Source of the DNA: Euryarchaeota archaeon Ods02
GTDB taxonomy: Archaea; Halobacteriota; Halobacteria; Halobacteriales; Halorutilaceae
Assembly (NCBI GenBank): GCA_028751075.1
Contig: JAQZDA010000004.1
Location: 55,904 to 119,903 of the forward strand
Direction of reading: 5' to 3'
DNA length: 64,000 bases
Within the stretch, counting starts at the first letter, position 1. The number at the start of each line of letters is the position of its first letter. A program made the translations under genes and the position numbers. Below are positions 44,259 to 54,000 of this stretch, piece by piece. Below the pieces are notes generated by a model. It was not told the DNA's origin, made no database searches, and was given only the letters and a program-made list of their open reading frames with translations.

Positions 44259-44314
44259 CTGCGGTGGCTTGTCCCGAACCAGGGACGTCTGTTCCGTGGT
44301 TCGAGATGCCGCAG
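44259..44314. other. Nested inverted repeats after rps7
   Basis: CTGCGG (44259-44264) pairs with CCGCAG (44309-44314), and an inner GTCCC (44271-44275) pairs with GGGAC (44282-44286) around loop GAACCA. The 160-bp gap holds no gene. It could be a terminator, a small RNA or a degenerate tRNA-like fold; a full tRNA cloverleaf could not be made. Confidence 0.4.
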
Positions 44315-44357
44315 CCGTAGCTCGGGTAGCCGGCGACAGATACAAGTCTGTCTGCGA

Positions 44358-44376
44358 TGTAATACAACGTAGTACA
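44358..44376. promoter_or_regulatory. Operator palindrome of the toxin-antitoxin pair
   Basis: TGTAATACAACGTAGTACA is an inverted repeat with one mismatched pair around AAC. It ends on the first base of the antitoxin ATG, the usual place for an autoregulatory site bound by an antitoxin or the complex. Confidence 0.6.
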
Positions 44377-44678
44377 TGCCCTCCGTTAGCGCCCGAATCC
44401 CCGAAGACGACGAGGAGGAGCTGGAGGAGGTCGCGGAGATGCTAGGTGAGGACAAGAGCTCCACCCTCCGGCGCGCGCTGCGCGAAGGACTCTCGGGGGT
44501 ACGCCGCCGACTCGCCGTCGAACGGTACCAGAGCGGAGACGTCGGAGTCAACGAAGCCGCACGCGTCGCAGGCGTAAGCCTCGCCGAATGGATGGAGATA
44601 GCGCGGGAACACAACCTCACCACCCAGCTCACCCCCGAGGACGTCGAACGCGACGCCGACGAAGCCATGGAGATATGA
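44376..44678 (+). CDS. UPF0175-type antitoxin
   Basis: 100 residues. The N-terminal ribbon-helix-helix-like half (SVSARIPEDDEEELEEVAEM, KSSTLRRALREGL) is followed by a UPF0175 helix-turn-helix, AVERYQSGDVGVNEAARVAG then VSLAEWMEIAREHNL. It would bind the operator over its own start codon and neutralise the downstream PIN toxin. The stop overlaps the toxin ATG. Confidence 0.8.
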   Translation: MPSVSARIPEDDEEELEEVAEMLGEDKSSTLRRALREGLSGVRRRLAVERYQSGDVGVNEAARVAGVSLAEWMEIAREHNLTTQLTPEDVERDADEAMEI

Positions 44679-45178
44679 AGGTCTACGTCGACGCAACCAC
44701 CCTCATCGCATTCGGCGACGTAGGCAGGCTGGAGCTACTCGAACAACTCGACGGCGAACCGCAGGTCCTCCGTCGCGTGGCAGATGAGGTCACTCTGGAG
44801 CCCGCAGCCACCAACCTCCAGACCTGGGTAGAGGACGGAGGATACCAGGCGGACGAGGACCTACTCGAACCACGGTTACCCGAGGCGCGGGATGTCCTCG
44901 ACGAACCCGCGGACGTGGGCGACGTCTGGATGGTTGCGGCCGGGCTCTCAGAGTGCGAGGTGGCCGTGGTCTCCGACGACCGAAGGCTGCGCACCGTCTG
45001 CCGCGGCTTCGGCGCCAGCGTCACCGGAACCTACGGCGTCGTCGTACGCGCCGTCGCGGAGGGTCTTCCACCGGAGGAGGCGAAGGACGTCGTCCGTGAG
45101 ATAGATGGAAGTGGACTGCATTCGACTGCGGAGCTCCGTGAGAAGGTGTTCGAGCTGATAGAGGAAGCCGCGAATTAG
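44675..45178 (+). CDS. PIN-domain toxin
   Basis: 167 residues from ATG 44675. A PIN-fold nuclease: N-terminal KVYVDATTLIAFG with catalytic Asp, a mid-protein Glu in ADEVTLEPA, then PADVGDVWMVAAG and CEVAVVSDDRRLRTVC with the remaining acidic residues. Similar to DUF3368/VapC-like toxins that cut RNA. A 4-base overlap couples it to the antitoxin. Confidence 0.85.
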   Translation: MKVYVDATTLIAFGDVGRLELLEQLDGEPQVLRRVADEVTLEPAATNLQTWVEDGGYQADEDLLEPRLPEARDVLDEPADVGDVWMVAAGLSECEVAVVSDDRRLRTVCRGFGASVTGTYGVVVRAVAEGLPPEEAKDVVREIDGSGLHSTAELREKVFELIEEAAN

Positions 45179-45213
45179 CTCGGTGTTCAGCCTGCATAGA
45201 GCATCACGACAGG

Positions 45214-45573
45214 CTACCGCTTCTCCTTCACGACCTCCACGAACTCGTCGAAGTCCTCGACTCCGTGGACGTCACGCCGCGCCAATCCCTCGTACACTCC
45301 GGCGTTCTGCAGCGACGTTATCATGCCGCGGGTGCGGCGGTAGCTCCGGAGCGCGGAGGCGAGCCGGTAGCCTGCGACGCCGACGAGCGCGACGAACGCG
45401 ACTCCGACGAGCTGTTGCTCGTAGACCTCGCCGACGACGTACGCCGCCGCCGTCAGCAGCGCCGCCGTCGACAGGTAGAACACCACCGATATCCACGCGA
45501 CCTGGTGGCTGACGGTGAGGTTCTGTAGTGCGACTCGTGCGTACAGGCGGTCGAGCTCGGTTTCCTCGGTCAT
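45214..45573 (-). CDS. Membrane protein of unknown function
   Basis: 119 residues: soluble N-terminus, two membrane segments (about 25-47 VAWISVVFYLSTAALLTAAA and 54-72), then a basic region and a C-terminal tail LARRDVHGVEDFDEFVEVVK. No family is recognised. Convergent with the PIN toxin gene, with 35 bases between. Confidence 0.6.
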   Translation of the reverse strand: MTEETELDRLYARVALQNLTVSHQVAWISVVFYLSTAALLTAAAYVVGEVYEQQLVGVAFVALVGVAGYRLASALRSYRRTRGMITSLQNAGVYEGLARRDVHGVEDFDEFVEVVKEKR

Positions 45574-45693
45574 ACCGCCACCGGGGGCTGCGTGGGGGTT
45601 AGGTCTTTCGAGCGACGGCCTGTGGAACCCTGTCTAGGGCAGCGGGTTTCAGAAGATATAAGCGCGGACAACGGCTCTCTACCTCTACGTGAA

Positions 45694-45722
45694 CGCGTGA
45701 TGAAGCGCGCTAGCGCTGAACG
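45694..45722 (+). promoter_or_regulatory. Kink-turn / C/D-like element in the rpl7ae leader
   Basis: GTGATGA (45697-45703, box C-like) is followed by a perfect hairpin AGCGC-GCTA-GCGCT (45704-45717), and CTGA (45716-45719, box D-like) closes it. It sits directly before the GAGGTG ribosome-binding site of rpl7ae. L7Ae binds such motifs, so it may bind its own message. The promoter TATA (GATATAAG) is at about 45655-45662. Confidence 0.55.
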
Positions 45723-45736
45723 AGGTGACCAAGGAT

Positions 45737-46099
45737 ATGCCAGTGTACGTCAAGTTCGAAGTACCGGATGAACTAGAAGACAGAGCGCTCGAAGCCCTCG
45801 AGGTAGCCCGAGACACGGGGAAGATACGGAAAGGCACCAACGAGGCGACGAAGGCCGTCGAACGCGGTGAAGCCGAGCTAGTCCTGCTCGCGGAGGACGT
45901 CCAGCCGGAGGAGATCGTGATGCATCTCCCCGCGCTCGCCGAAGAGAAAGACGTCTCGTTCGCCTACGTCTCCACGCAGGACGACCTCGGGCACAGCGCA
46001 GGCCTCGACGTCGGAACCGCGGCCGCCGCCATCGTCGACGCGGGCGACGCCAGCGAGGACGTCGAAGACATCTCCGAGAAGGTAGAGGAACTCCGGTAG
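45737..46099 (+). CDS. rpl7ae: 50S ribosomal protein L7Ae
   Basis: 120 residues from ATG 45737, with GAGGTGA 9 bases upstream; GTG 45725 would lengthen it. [20 protein letters not shown] is the RNA-binding region. [20 protein letters not shown] completes the family. L7Ae is also a core protein of box C/D and H/ACA RNPs and RNase P. Followed by rpl24e after 4 bases. Confidence 0.96.
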   Translation: MPVYVKFEVPDELEDRALEALEVARDTGKIRKGTNEATKAVERGEAELVLLAEDVQPEEIVMHLPALAEEKDVSFAYVSTQDDLGHSAGLDVGTAAAAIVDAGDASEDVEDISEKVEELR

Positions 46100-46103
46100 A
46101 AAG

Positions 46104-46289
46104 ATGGAGACCAGGGACTGCACGTTCTGCGGAAGCCAGATAGAGCCCGGCACCGGCCTAGTCGTCATCCAGAACGACGGCGAACGCGTCCACCTGTGTT
46201 CCTCGAAGTGCAGGAAGAACGCCGACCTCGGTCGCGTCAGCCGGGAGGTCGAGTGGACTGAAGCGACTCCCGAGGACGAGGAGGAGTAG
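46104..46289 (+). CDS. rpl24e: 50S ribosomal protein L24e
   Basis: 61 residues. The zinc motif comes from CTFCGSQIEPGTG and CSSKCRKNADLGR. Stop is followed immediately by the ndk ATG. rps28e, normally between rpl7ae and this gene, is absent from the 4-base gap. Confidence 0.95.
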   Translation: METRDCTFCGSQIEPGTGLVVIQNDGERVHLCSSKCRKNADLGRVSREVEWTEATPEDEEE

Positions 46290-46739
46290 ATGGAGCAGAC
46301 GTTCCTGATGGTGAAGCCCGACGCCGTGCAGCGCGGCCTCGTCGGCGAGGTCGTGGGGCGCGTCGAGGACCGCGGCCTCCGCATCGTCGCCATGAAGATG
46401 GTGACGCCGACGGAGGAACAGGGCCGAGAGCACTACGCCGAACACGAGGACAAACCGTTCTACGACGACCTCGTGGAGTTCATAACCAGCGGACCCGCCG
46501 TCCCCATGGTCGTCGAAGGAGACGACGCCATATCCATCGTCCGCACCATGATAGGTGCGACCGACCCCGCGGAAGCCACCCCGGGGACGATCCGCGGCGA
46601 CCACGCAGTCGACATCGGCCGGAACTGCGTCCACGCCGCCGACAGCCCCGAGAGCGCGGAACGCGAGATAGCGATCTACTTCACCGACGACGAGACCGAG
46701 GACTGGGAGCGCGTGGAAGAAGGCTGGCTGTACGAGTGA
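46290..46739 (+). CDS. ndk: Nucleoside diphosphate kinase
   Basis: 149 residues. It transfers the terminal phosphate among nucleotides. The catalytic His115 is in [17 protein letters not shown], and [15 protein letters not shown] is the nucleotide loop. Directly downstream of rpl24e, as in other archaea. The infB gene that often follows is not here. Confidence 0.96.
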   Translation: MEQTFLMVKPDAVQRGLVGEVVGRVEDRGLRIVAMKMVTPTEEQGREHYAEHEDKPFYDDLVEFITSGPAVPMVVEGDDAISIVRTMIGATDPAEATPGTIRGDHAVDIGRNCVHAADSPESAEREIAIYFTDDETEDWERVEEGWLYE

Positions 46740-46895
46740 AGGCTCCGTCGTCTTCTTTCCCGTAACCAGCTGCCTCCGGCGTCGAGTGCGGTTGTAACCC
46801 TGCGACGTAGCAGCCATCCTGCAACATCCTTTTACCTGTTGTTGTGCAAGTACTGACGAACAGACAGGTAGCGGTGAAGTCGCTACGGAGACAGA

Positions 46896-49316
46896 GTGAA
46901 CCCCGAGAGAAAGCTCGCGGAAGTCGTCACCCGTCATCCGGGCCTCGTCGTCCTCCTGTTCCTCGCCGCCACCCTGCTGTTCGTACCAGGCCTCGACAGA
47001 CTCGAGGTGCAGGAGGACCTCGAGGACTTCGTCGTCGACACACCGGAGTACGAGAGCTTCCAGGTCGCCGACGACCGGTTCGGCCGCAGCATCCAGGGCG
47101 GCGGCATGGAGACGTGGCTCATCCACGTCGACTCCAACGCCCTCAGCCGAACCAGCTTGCTGGCTATGCTGCGGGCGCAGAACCGGCTCGAAAGCCACAA
47201 CGGCTTGTACGTCGAAGACAGCGAAAGCGTCGCCGTCACCGTCGCCAGAGCAATCGACCCATCCGCCACCACCCGTGAAAGCCAGGTCGAGGTTCTGGAG
47301 CACGCGAGCGAACGAGAGGTCCGCGAAGCCCTCAGAGCGGAGGTCGACGACGACCTCCGAAGGGTCGTCACCGACGACTTCAACGAGGAAGCCGTCGCCG
47401 CGAAAGCCACCATCGCCACCGTCCACCACAGCTTCCCCGGCGACGTCGACACCGAACAGGTGACGGGCACCGACGCGGTCGTCGAACACGAACAGCTGCG
47501 TATGCGCGACGTCGTAGACGGCGTCGACGGCGACATCCGGGTGTACGGCTTCGGCATCATGTACCACGAGTTCGCCCGCGTCATCGACGAGTCCATGGTA
47601 CTCCTGCTGCCGGTGATCTTCCTCCTCATCGTCGCCTTCCTCGGAGTCGCTTTCCGCGACCCCGTCGACGTCCTCCTCGGCCTCGTCTGCCTCCTCGTAG
47701 CCTTGCTCTGGACTTTCGGACTCATGGGGCACGCCGGCGTACCCTTCACGCAGCTAGACGTCGCAATCCCGCCGTTGATGCTCGCCGTCGGGGTCGACTT
47801 CAGCATACACATGGTGAACAGGTACCGGGAGGAAGGCGTCCGCGGCCACGGAAGGGTGGAGTCGATGGACGTCGCCTCCCGTCAGCTGATGGTGGCTTTC
47901 TTCATCGTCACCGTGACGACGTCCATCGGCTTCCTCGCGAACCTCGCGAGCGGCCTCCGACCCGTCAGGGAGTTCGGGCTCGTCGCAGGAGTCAGCATCG
48001 TCTCCGTCGCACTCGTCTTCGGCGTCCTGTTCCCCGCGTCGAAGCTGTTGCTCGACCGCGGCCGCGACGGCCGCATCCCCGGCAGCAGCCAGCCTCTAGG
48101 CCGTGAAGACAGCCGTCTCGGCGTCCTGCTGTCGTACGGCGCCGTTCCGGCGAGACGGCCGTGGCTGTTCCTCGTCGTCGTAACCTTCCTCACGGCCGGC
48201 GCCGCCGTCTACGCCAGCGACGTCGAGACGTCCTTCGACGAGGAGGACTTCCTCCCGCCGGAGGAGATGCCGGAGTACGTGGAGTTGTTCCCCGAGTCGA
48301 TGCAGCCGGGTGAGTACACGACGAAACGCGACATGAGCTACGTCACCGAGGAGTTCCACGCAGACGTAGTCACCGTCGGCATGCATCTCGAAGGCAGGTT
48401 GGACGACGACCACGCCCTCGAAGCTATGTCCCGGCCTGCGGAGGACCCGCCGGACAGCTTCGTCCGCGGCGAGGACGGGGAGGCGCAGACGGAGAGCGTC
48501 GTCGACGTCATCCACCGGCAGGCGGCGGAGGACGACGAGTTCGCGGAGCTCGTGGAACGTAGCGACACCTCCGGCGACGGCGTCCCCGACTCAGACGTCG
48601 GCGACGTCTACGACGCCCTCCTCGCTTCCGACGCCCGCGACGACGCCCTCCGGTTCATGACGGAGGACCGACGAGACGCCATGGTCCGGTACTACATCGA
48701 GTCCGACGCCCTGTACGAGGAGGTGCATTCGGATGCGTTCACGGTAGCCGACAGACACCGGATGGAGGCTTCGGCGACAGGCGACGTAGTCATCTACAGC
48801 GGGGTCTCTCAGCTAGTGCTGCAGTCCGCTTTCACCGCGTTCGTCGCGGCGCTCGCTGCCGCGTCCTTCGTCCTCGTGCTCGTGTACCGTCGGCTGATGG
48901 GATGGGGTTCGCTCGGCGTGGTGAACATGGCGCCTATACTCGTCACCGCCGTCGGCGTGGTGGCGACGATGCGTTTCCTCGGCATCCCGTTCAACGCGTT
49001 GACGGCGACCATCCTCGCCGTCACGGTCGGCGTCGGCATCGACTACAGCGTCCACATGACCCATAGGTTCGCCGACGACTACAGGATATACGGCGGCGAA
49101 CGCGCGCTACAGCGGACGCTGCGGGGCACCGGTGGCGCGTTGACGGGGAGCATGGCGACGACGGTGGCGGGGACTGGTGCGCTGGTGCTCGCCGTCACCC
49201 CTATCCTGCAGGAGTTCGGGTTCCTCATGGTGGTGAGCATAACCTACGCCTACCTGACCTCGGTGATCGTGCTTCCGGCGGCGTTGATGGCTTGGGACGG
49301 CTGGATGGAGAGCTGA
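46896..49316 (+). CDS. RND-superfamily (MMPL/SSD-type) transporter
   Basis: 806 residues from GTG. The layout is one N-terminal helix, a large external loop, five helices, then a second external loop (about 440-640) and five more helices. PPLMLAVGVDFSIHMVNRYR and its C-half copy ATILAVTVGVGIDYSVHMTH are the paired GVGxDYxxHM motifs of this family in helix 4. Substrate unknown; archaeal members are linked to lipid or hydrophobic-compound export. No partner genes are adjacent. Confidence 0.9.
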   Translation: MNPERKLAEVVTRHPGLVVLLFLAATLLFVPGLDRLEVQEDLEDFVVDTPEYESFQVADDRFGRSIQGGGMETWLIHVDSNALSRTSLLAMLRAQNRLESHNGLYVEDSESVAVTVARAIDPSATTRESQVEVLEHASEREVREALRAEVDDDLRRVVTDDFNEEAVAAKATIATVHHSFPGDVDTEQVTGTDAVVEHEQLRMRDVVDGVDGDIRVYGFGIMYHEFARVIDESMVLLLPVIFLLIVAFLGVAFRDPVDVLLGLVCLLVALLWTFGLMGHAGVPFTQLDVAIPPLMLAVGVDFSIHMVNRYREEGVRGHGRVESMDVASRQLMVAFFIVTVTTSIGFLANLASGLRPVREFGLVAGVSIVSVALVFGVLFPASKLLLDRGRDGRIPGSSQPLGREDSRLGVLLSYGAVPARRPWLFLVVVTFLTAGAAVYASDVETSFDEEDFLPPEEMPEYVELFPESMQPGEYTTKRDMSYVTEEFHADVVTVGMHLEGRLDDDHALEAMSRPAEDPPDSFVRGEDGEAQTESVVDVIHRQAAEDDEFAELVERSDTSGDGVPDSDVGDVYDALLASDARDDALRFMTEDRRDAMVRYYIESDALYEEVHSDAFTVADRHRMEASATGDVVIYSGVSQLVLQSAFTAFVAALAAASFVLVLVYRRLMGWGSLGVVNMAPILVTAVGVVATMRFLGIPFNALTATILAVTVGVGIDYSVHMTHRFADDYRIYGGERALQRTLRGTGGALTGSMATTVAGTGALVLAVTPILQEFGFLMVVSITYAYLTSVIVLPAALMAWDGWMES

Positions 49317-49432
49317 AAAGCCGTGGCAGCGCCAGATGAGGGGGCACGGACTTCACCGTGTACAGCATCTCTAGGAGGGTGGCGCCGGTATCCGGAGTAA
49401 CGGTTTTATCTTCTGCCTGTTTATCTGGGGTC

Positions 49433-50680
49433 GTGGCTGGGGAGATAACTGTCTTACACGTGGACGACGACGAGGCTTTCGCGGAGGTGGCCGCGGACAT
49501 GCTGGAGCGCGAGCACCCGGATATCGACGTGGAGGTGGTGTCCGACGGCTCCAGAGCTCTCGAACTGCTGGACGAGGATGGCTTCGACTGCGTCGTCAGC
49601 GACCTCGAGATGCCGGGTCTCTCGGGTATCGAGCTGCTCGAGAGGGTTCGTGAACGGTATGGAGATCTGCCGTTCTTCTTGTTCACTGGGCGGGGCAGCG
49701 AGGAGGTGGCGGGCGACGCTATCTCCGCCGGTGTCACAGACTACCTGCAGAAGTCCGGTGACGGCGACCAGTACAAGATACTCGCGAACCGCATCGTGAA
49801 CGCCGTCGAGGCGATGGATGCGGAGCGGGAGGCGCGGAGGAACCGTCGTCGGTTCGAGGCGCTTTCGGATGCCTTCCCGGACGTGGCGTTCCTCATCGAC
49901 GCTGACGGGAGGTACCTGGAGGTCGTCGCCGGGGAGGAGAGCCCCTTGCTGTACGACGAAGCCGAAGCACTTGAGGGTAGGACGTTCGATGAAGCGCTGC
50001 CGGAGGACGTAGCCGAGAGGTTCCAGGACGCCGTCGATCGGTGTCTGGACTCCGGTGACCTGGTGACTATAGAGTACGAGCTAGAGGTTCAGGCGGGGAC
50101 GCGGTGGTTCGACGCCCACGTCGCCCCCGTCGACCTCGACGACGTCGACGACGGCGCGGTGGTATGGGTGGCGCGCGACGTCACCGGGCGGAAGACCCGG
50201 GAGATGGAGGTTAGGGAGAGCCGTGAACGGTATCGGTCGTTGTTCGAGAACAACCCCGCCGCGATATGGGAGGAGGACCTCGGGGATTTCAAACGAAGGG
50301 TCGACGACATCGCCGGGGAGGTCGACGACCTCGACAGCTACCTCGAACAGAACCCCGATGAGTTCAAGTCTCTGCTGGCGGAGATAGAGGTTCTCGACGT
50401 GAACGAACGAGCGGTCGACCACTACGAGGCGGAGTCGAAGGAGATGGTGGTGGAGGGCCTGGACGAGCTTTTCACCGATGTAGCTGTCGAGAGGTTCCGG
50501 GACGTCGCCGTCGCTATCGCGGAAGGTAGGAAGAGCTTCAGGACGCTGACGGAGATAGATACGTTCGAGGGCAACAGGAAGCAGGAGATACTGGAGATAC
50601 ACGTGCCCGAAGCTTACGGAGGCGGCTACGAGAGAGTGTACGTGACCACGGTGGACGTCACGGATCTCGTCGATAGCTGA
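49433..50680 (+). CDS. REC-PAS-PAS signalling protein
   Basis: 415 residues from GTG 49433. The receiver domain (1-120) has the acidic pocket in LHVDDDEAF, the phospho-acceptor Asp57 in CVVSDLEMPG, Thr in FLFTGRGS and Lys in YLQKSG. Two PAS domains follow (about 138-260, with VWVARDVTGRKTRE, and 265-412). No histidine kinase or ATPase domain is present, though such domains usually follow in haloarchaeal REC-PAS proteins. TATA-like TTTTATC about 28 bases upstream gives a leaderless GTG start. Confidence 0.88.
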   Translation: MAGEITVLHVDDDEAFAEVAADMLEREHPDIDVEVVSDGSRALELLDEDGFDCVVSDLEMPGLSGIELLERVRERYGDLPFFLFTGRGSEEVAGDAISAGVTDYLQKSGDGDQYKILANRIVNAVEAMDAEREARRNRRRFEALSDAFPDVAFLIDADGRYLEVVAGEESPLLYDEAEALEGRTFDEALPEDVAERFQDAVDRCLDSGDLVTIEYELEVQAGTRWFDAHVAPVDLDDVDDGAVVWVARDVTGRKTREMEVRESRERYRSLFENNPAAIWEEDLGDFKRRVDDIAGEVDDLDSYLEQNPDEFKSLLAEIEVLDVNERAVDHYEAESKEMVVEGLDELFTDVAVERFRDVAVAIAEGRKSFRTLTEIDTFEGNRKQEILEIHVPEAYGGGYERVYVTTVDVTDLVDS

Positions 50681-50739
50681 GGAAGGAATGAGGGGTTTTT
50701 CCTGTGGTCGTCGGCCTTTACCTGGGTTCGAAGCTGTTC

Positions 50740-50886
50740 TCAGACCTGTTCCTGTAGCTCTACAGCGCTGTCGGTCTTCACCCACGCCAGCGGGTTACGG
50801 GCGTCGTACAGCACCACACCGTCCTCGGTGTCGTACGACTCGATGTTCGACAGCTCTTCGTCCGTAACCTCTCTGGAGCTGGACAT
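50740..50886 (-). CDS. DUF7331 family small protein
   Basis: 48 residues starting MSSSREVTDEEL; the core SYDTEDGVVLYDARNPLAWV is the signature of the short haloarchaeal DUF7331 group. Role unknown. The frame is open far upstream but without homology. It lies between two plus-strand genes with its own A/T-rich upstream region. Confidence 0.75.
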   Translation of the reverse strand: MSSSREVTDEELSNIESYDTEDGVVLYDARNPLAWVKTDSAVELQEQV

Positions 50887-51076
50887 GTTTTGGATTTCCT
50901 CCGGGTTCAGGTAATGCGTGAGAGTATAAAAATCCTTGTTATTCGTTGTCACACCTGAACTATCATGATGTTCTGTCGTGGTCACGACGACGGATTCCCC
51001 TCGACGAGGTAGACGGAACAATCGACAGCGGGAGCTTAGTGGAATGACTTTAGTTACAGCTACCCCTAAGCCGGCC

Positions 51077-54000
51077 ATGGACGACGGCCAGAGGAACCTC
51101 GGAAGCTTCGGCGGGAGCCAGAAGGACCCGCAGGAACCCGGGGGCTCCGAAGCCAACACCGGGAAACAGGACCCAGCCTCTCCGGAAGCCCAGAGAGAAG
51201 AGGTTGACTCCGGAGAAGCCAGCGAACCCGGGAAACAGGATGAAGACGAAGCAGCCGACCGGAGCGAGAGAGATAGCCGAGACACCGCCGACGAAGAGGA
51301 CGCCGGAGAGGACGTCAGCGCCGAAGAAGACACGGTAGAGACCCCGGAGGGCGCGGTCGACGTCGGCGTCACCAAGGTCGACTACACCGTCCGCGACCGC
51401 GACTCCGAGCCATACCCCGTCGTGCACGTCTTCGGCCGGACGCCGGAGGGCGACAGCCAGCACGTCGAGGTCACGGGGTTCCGGCCGTACTTCTACGCAC
51501 CAGACCACGAGGTCGACGACAGCCTCCCCGAAGACAGCGAACAGGTGGTGGAGATAGAGCGAGGGTACACAAGCATCGACGGAGAGAGCGTCACACGTAT
51601 CTACACACGCATCCCCGCCGACGTCAGCGACGTCCGCGAGGACTACCGCCACCACGAAGCCGACATCCTCTACCCCAACAGGTTCCGCATCGACACCGGA
51701 GTGAAGTCCGGCTTCCGGGTCTTCGAGGACGACGTCGAAGAGACCGACGACGGCCGTCTGAGGGTCGACGTCGACGACGTCGAAGCAGTGGACGTCGACG
51801 CGCCGGCACGCACCATGGTCGTCGACATCGAGGTCGAGGACCGCCACGGCTTCCCCGAAGACGGCGAACAACCCCTCATCTGCCTCACCGCGTGGGACAG
51901 CTTCGACGACAGCTACCACGTCTTCGCCTGGTTCCAGGACGACGTAGAGTTCACCGCATCCGACGTAGCCCCCGATCTGGACGCCGACGTAGACGTCCAC
52001 GTACACGAACACACCGACGAAGAGACCATGCTCAAAGCGTTCCTCAGCTACCTCGAGGACCGCGATCCCGACGTCACCACGGGATGGAACTACGAGGAGT
52101 TCGACGCCCCCTACATCATCGACCGCTTAGAGGAGCTGGGGATGGACAGCGGCCGCCTGTCGCGCGTCGGCGAGGTCTGGCACGGCGGCGGCTGGGGCGG
52201 ACCGACGGTGAAGGGTCGGTCGACGTTCGACCTCCTCTATGGCTACCAGCGGATGCGGTTCACCGAGCTCGAAAGCTATCGCTTAGACGCCATCGCGGAG
52301 GAGGAGCTGGGGGAGCAGAAGGTGACGTACACGGGTAAGCTCGGCGACCTCTGGGAGGAAGACCCCGAACGCCTCCTGGAGTACAACGTCGTCGACGTCG
52401 AGCTCTGCGTCGAGATAGACCGGAAGGTCGGCGTCGTCGACTTCTTCCGCGAGCTCTCGCGTTTCGTCGGCTGCAGCCTCGAGGACAGCACAACGCCGAG
52501 CGACGTCGTCGATATCTACGTCCTCCGGAAGGCGTACGGAGAGTTCGTCTTGCCGTCGAAACGCAGCGGCGGAGGCGGCGACGAGTACGAGGGCGGCGAG
52601 GTCTTCGAACCCATCACCGGCATCCGGGAGAACGTCGCCGTCCTCGACCTCGCGTCACTGTATCCTATGTCGATGATCTCGGTGAACGCCAGCCCCGAGA
52701 CCAAGGTCAGCGAGAGCTACGACGGCGAGACCTACAGGGTGGAGATGCCGGACGGCTCGGTCGTCAGGTTCCGGAAGGACCAGGAGGGACTGACGAAGAG
52801 CATCGTCACCGAGCTATTGGAGGAACGCGACAGGAAGAAAGCGTTGAGGGACCAGCACGAGATGGGGTCGCCGGAGCACGACAAGTACGACGACCAGCAG
52901 AACGCCATCAAGGTCGTGATGAACTGCTTCTCACCCGACACGGAGGTCGTCACCGAGGAAGGAGTCAAGGACATCACCGACGTCGACGTCGGAGAACAAG
53001 TCTACTCCATCGACCCCGAGACCAAGGAGGTGAGCCTTCGGGAGGTAGTGGAGACCCAGAAGTACGAGTACGAGGGAGAGATGGTGGAGGTGGAGACGCG
53101 TCACACGGACTTCCAGGTCACCCCGAACCACCGGATGCTCGTGGACGTCGACGGAGAGACGGAGTTCGTCGAAGCCGGTGAGCTCGACGACTACACGAAC
53201 TACCAGATACCTAACGGCCAACCCGTCGAAGGCGAGACACCAGAGCAGTTCAGCTTGCTGGAGGAAGGGGAAGCCGAGCACGCCTACGTCCACACCGAGG
53301 GACACGGTACCGCCTTCAAGCGAGGTGTTGGAGAAGCAACTGAAGCGCTGGAGTACGAGTCCAACCGGAAGGCGTTCAAGTGCAGTCCCGTACACCTGCG
53401 TGAGAATCCCAAGGTAGTGGAGGAGGCCGACCGAGTTCTCCTGCAGAAGGCTGCGAAGCACTCGTCGGTACCCGCGGTATACGACATGGAGGACTGGCTA
53501 AGGTTCGTCGGATGGTATGTAACTGAGGGCAGCGTCTACGAGATACAGCCGAAGGAGTACGAGTCCGCGTCCCGCGGCCGCAGCCAGAAGATACAGCTGG
53601 GTCAGCTCGACGAAGGCGGACGCCAGGACATCGTCGAGCTGCTGGAACGCATGGACCTCAATTCGCTGAAGGAGGAGCGGCAGATAACCGTCTGCAACGG
53701 TGTCCTCGCAGACTGGCTCATCGAGAACTGTGGCAGCGGAAGCGAGACCAAGCATCTGCCGGAGTTCGTCTGGAGTCTCGACTGGCGGCTGCTGGAGGTG
53801 CTGTTCGACACCCTGATGCAGGGTGACGGCGACCGGTACAGCGGCCTCCGTTACTCCACCAAGAGCACGCGGCTGAAGGACGACGTGGTGCGGCTCGCCG
53901 TCCACCTCGGCTACAAACCCATGGTCAACCGCGGCAGCGGAGTCTGGCGGATCCGGTTCACCGACAACGAGGGTTCGTTCCGGATGCACAGGAACGGCGG

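Noticed and set aside
44259..44330. Possible tRNA gene because of GGTTCGA
   Set aside because: No seven-base acceptor stem or D and anticodon arms can be formed on either strand.
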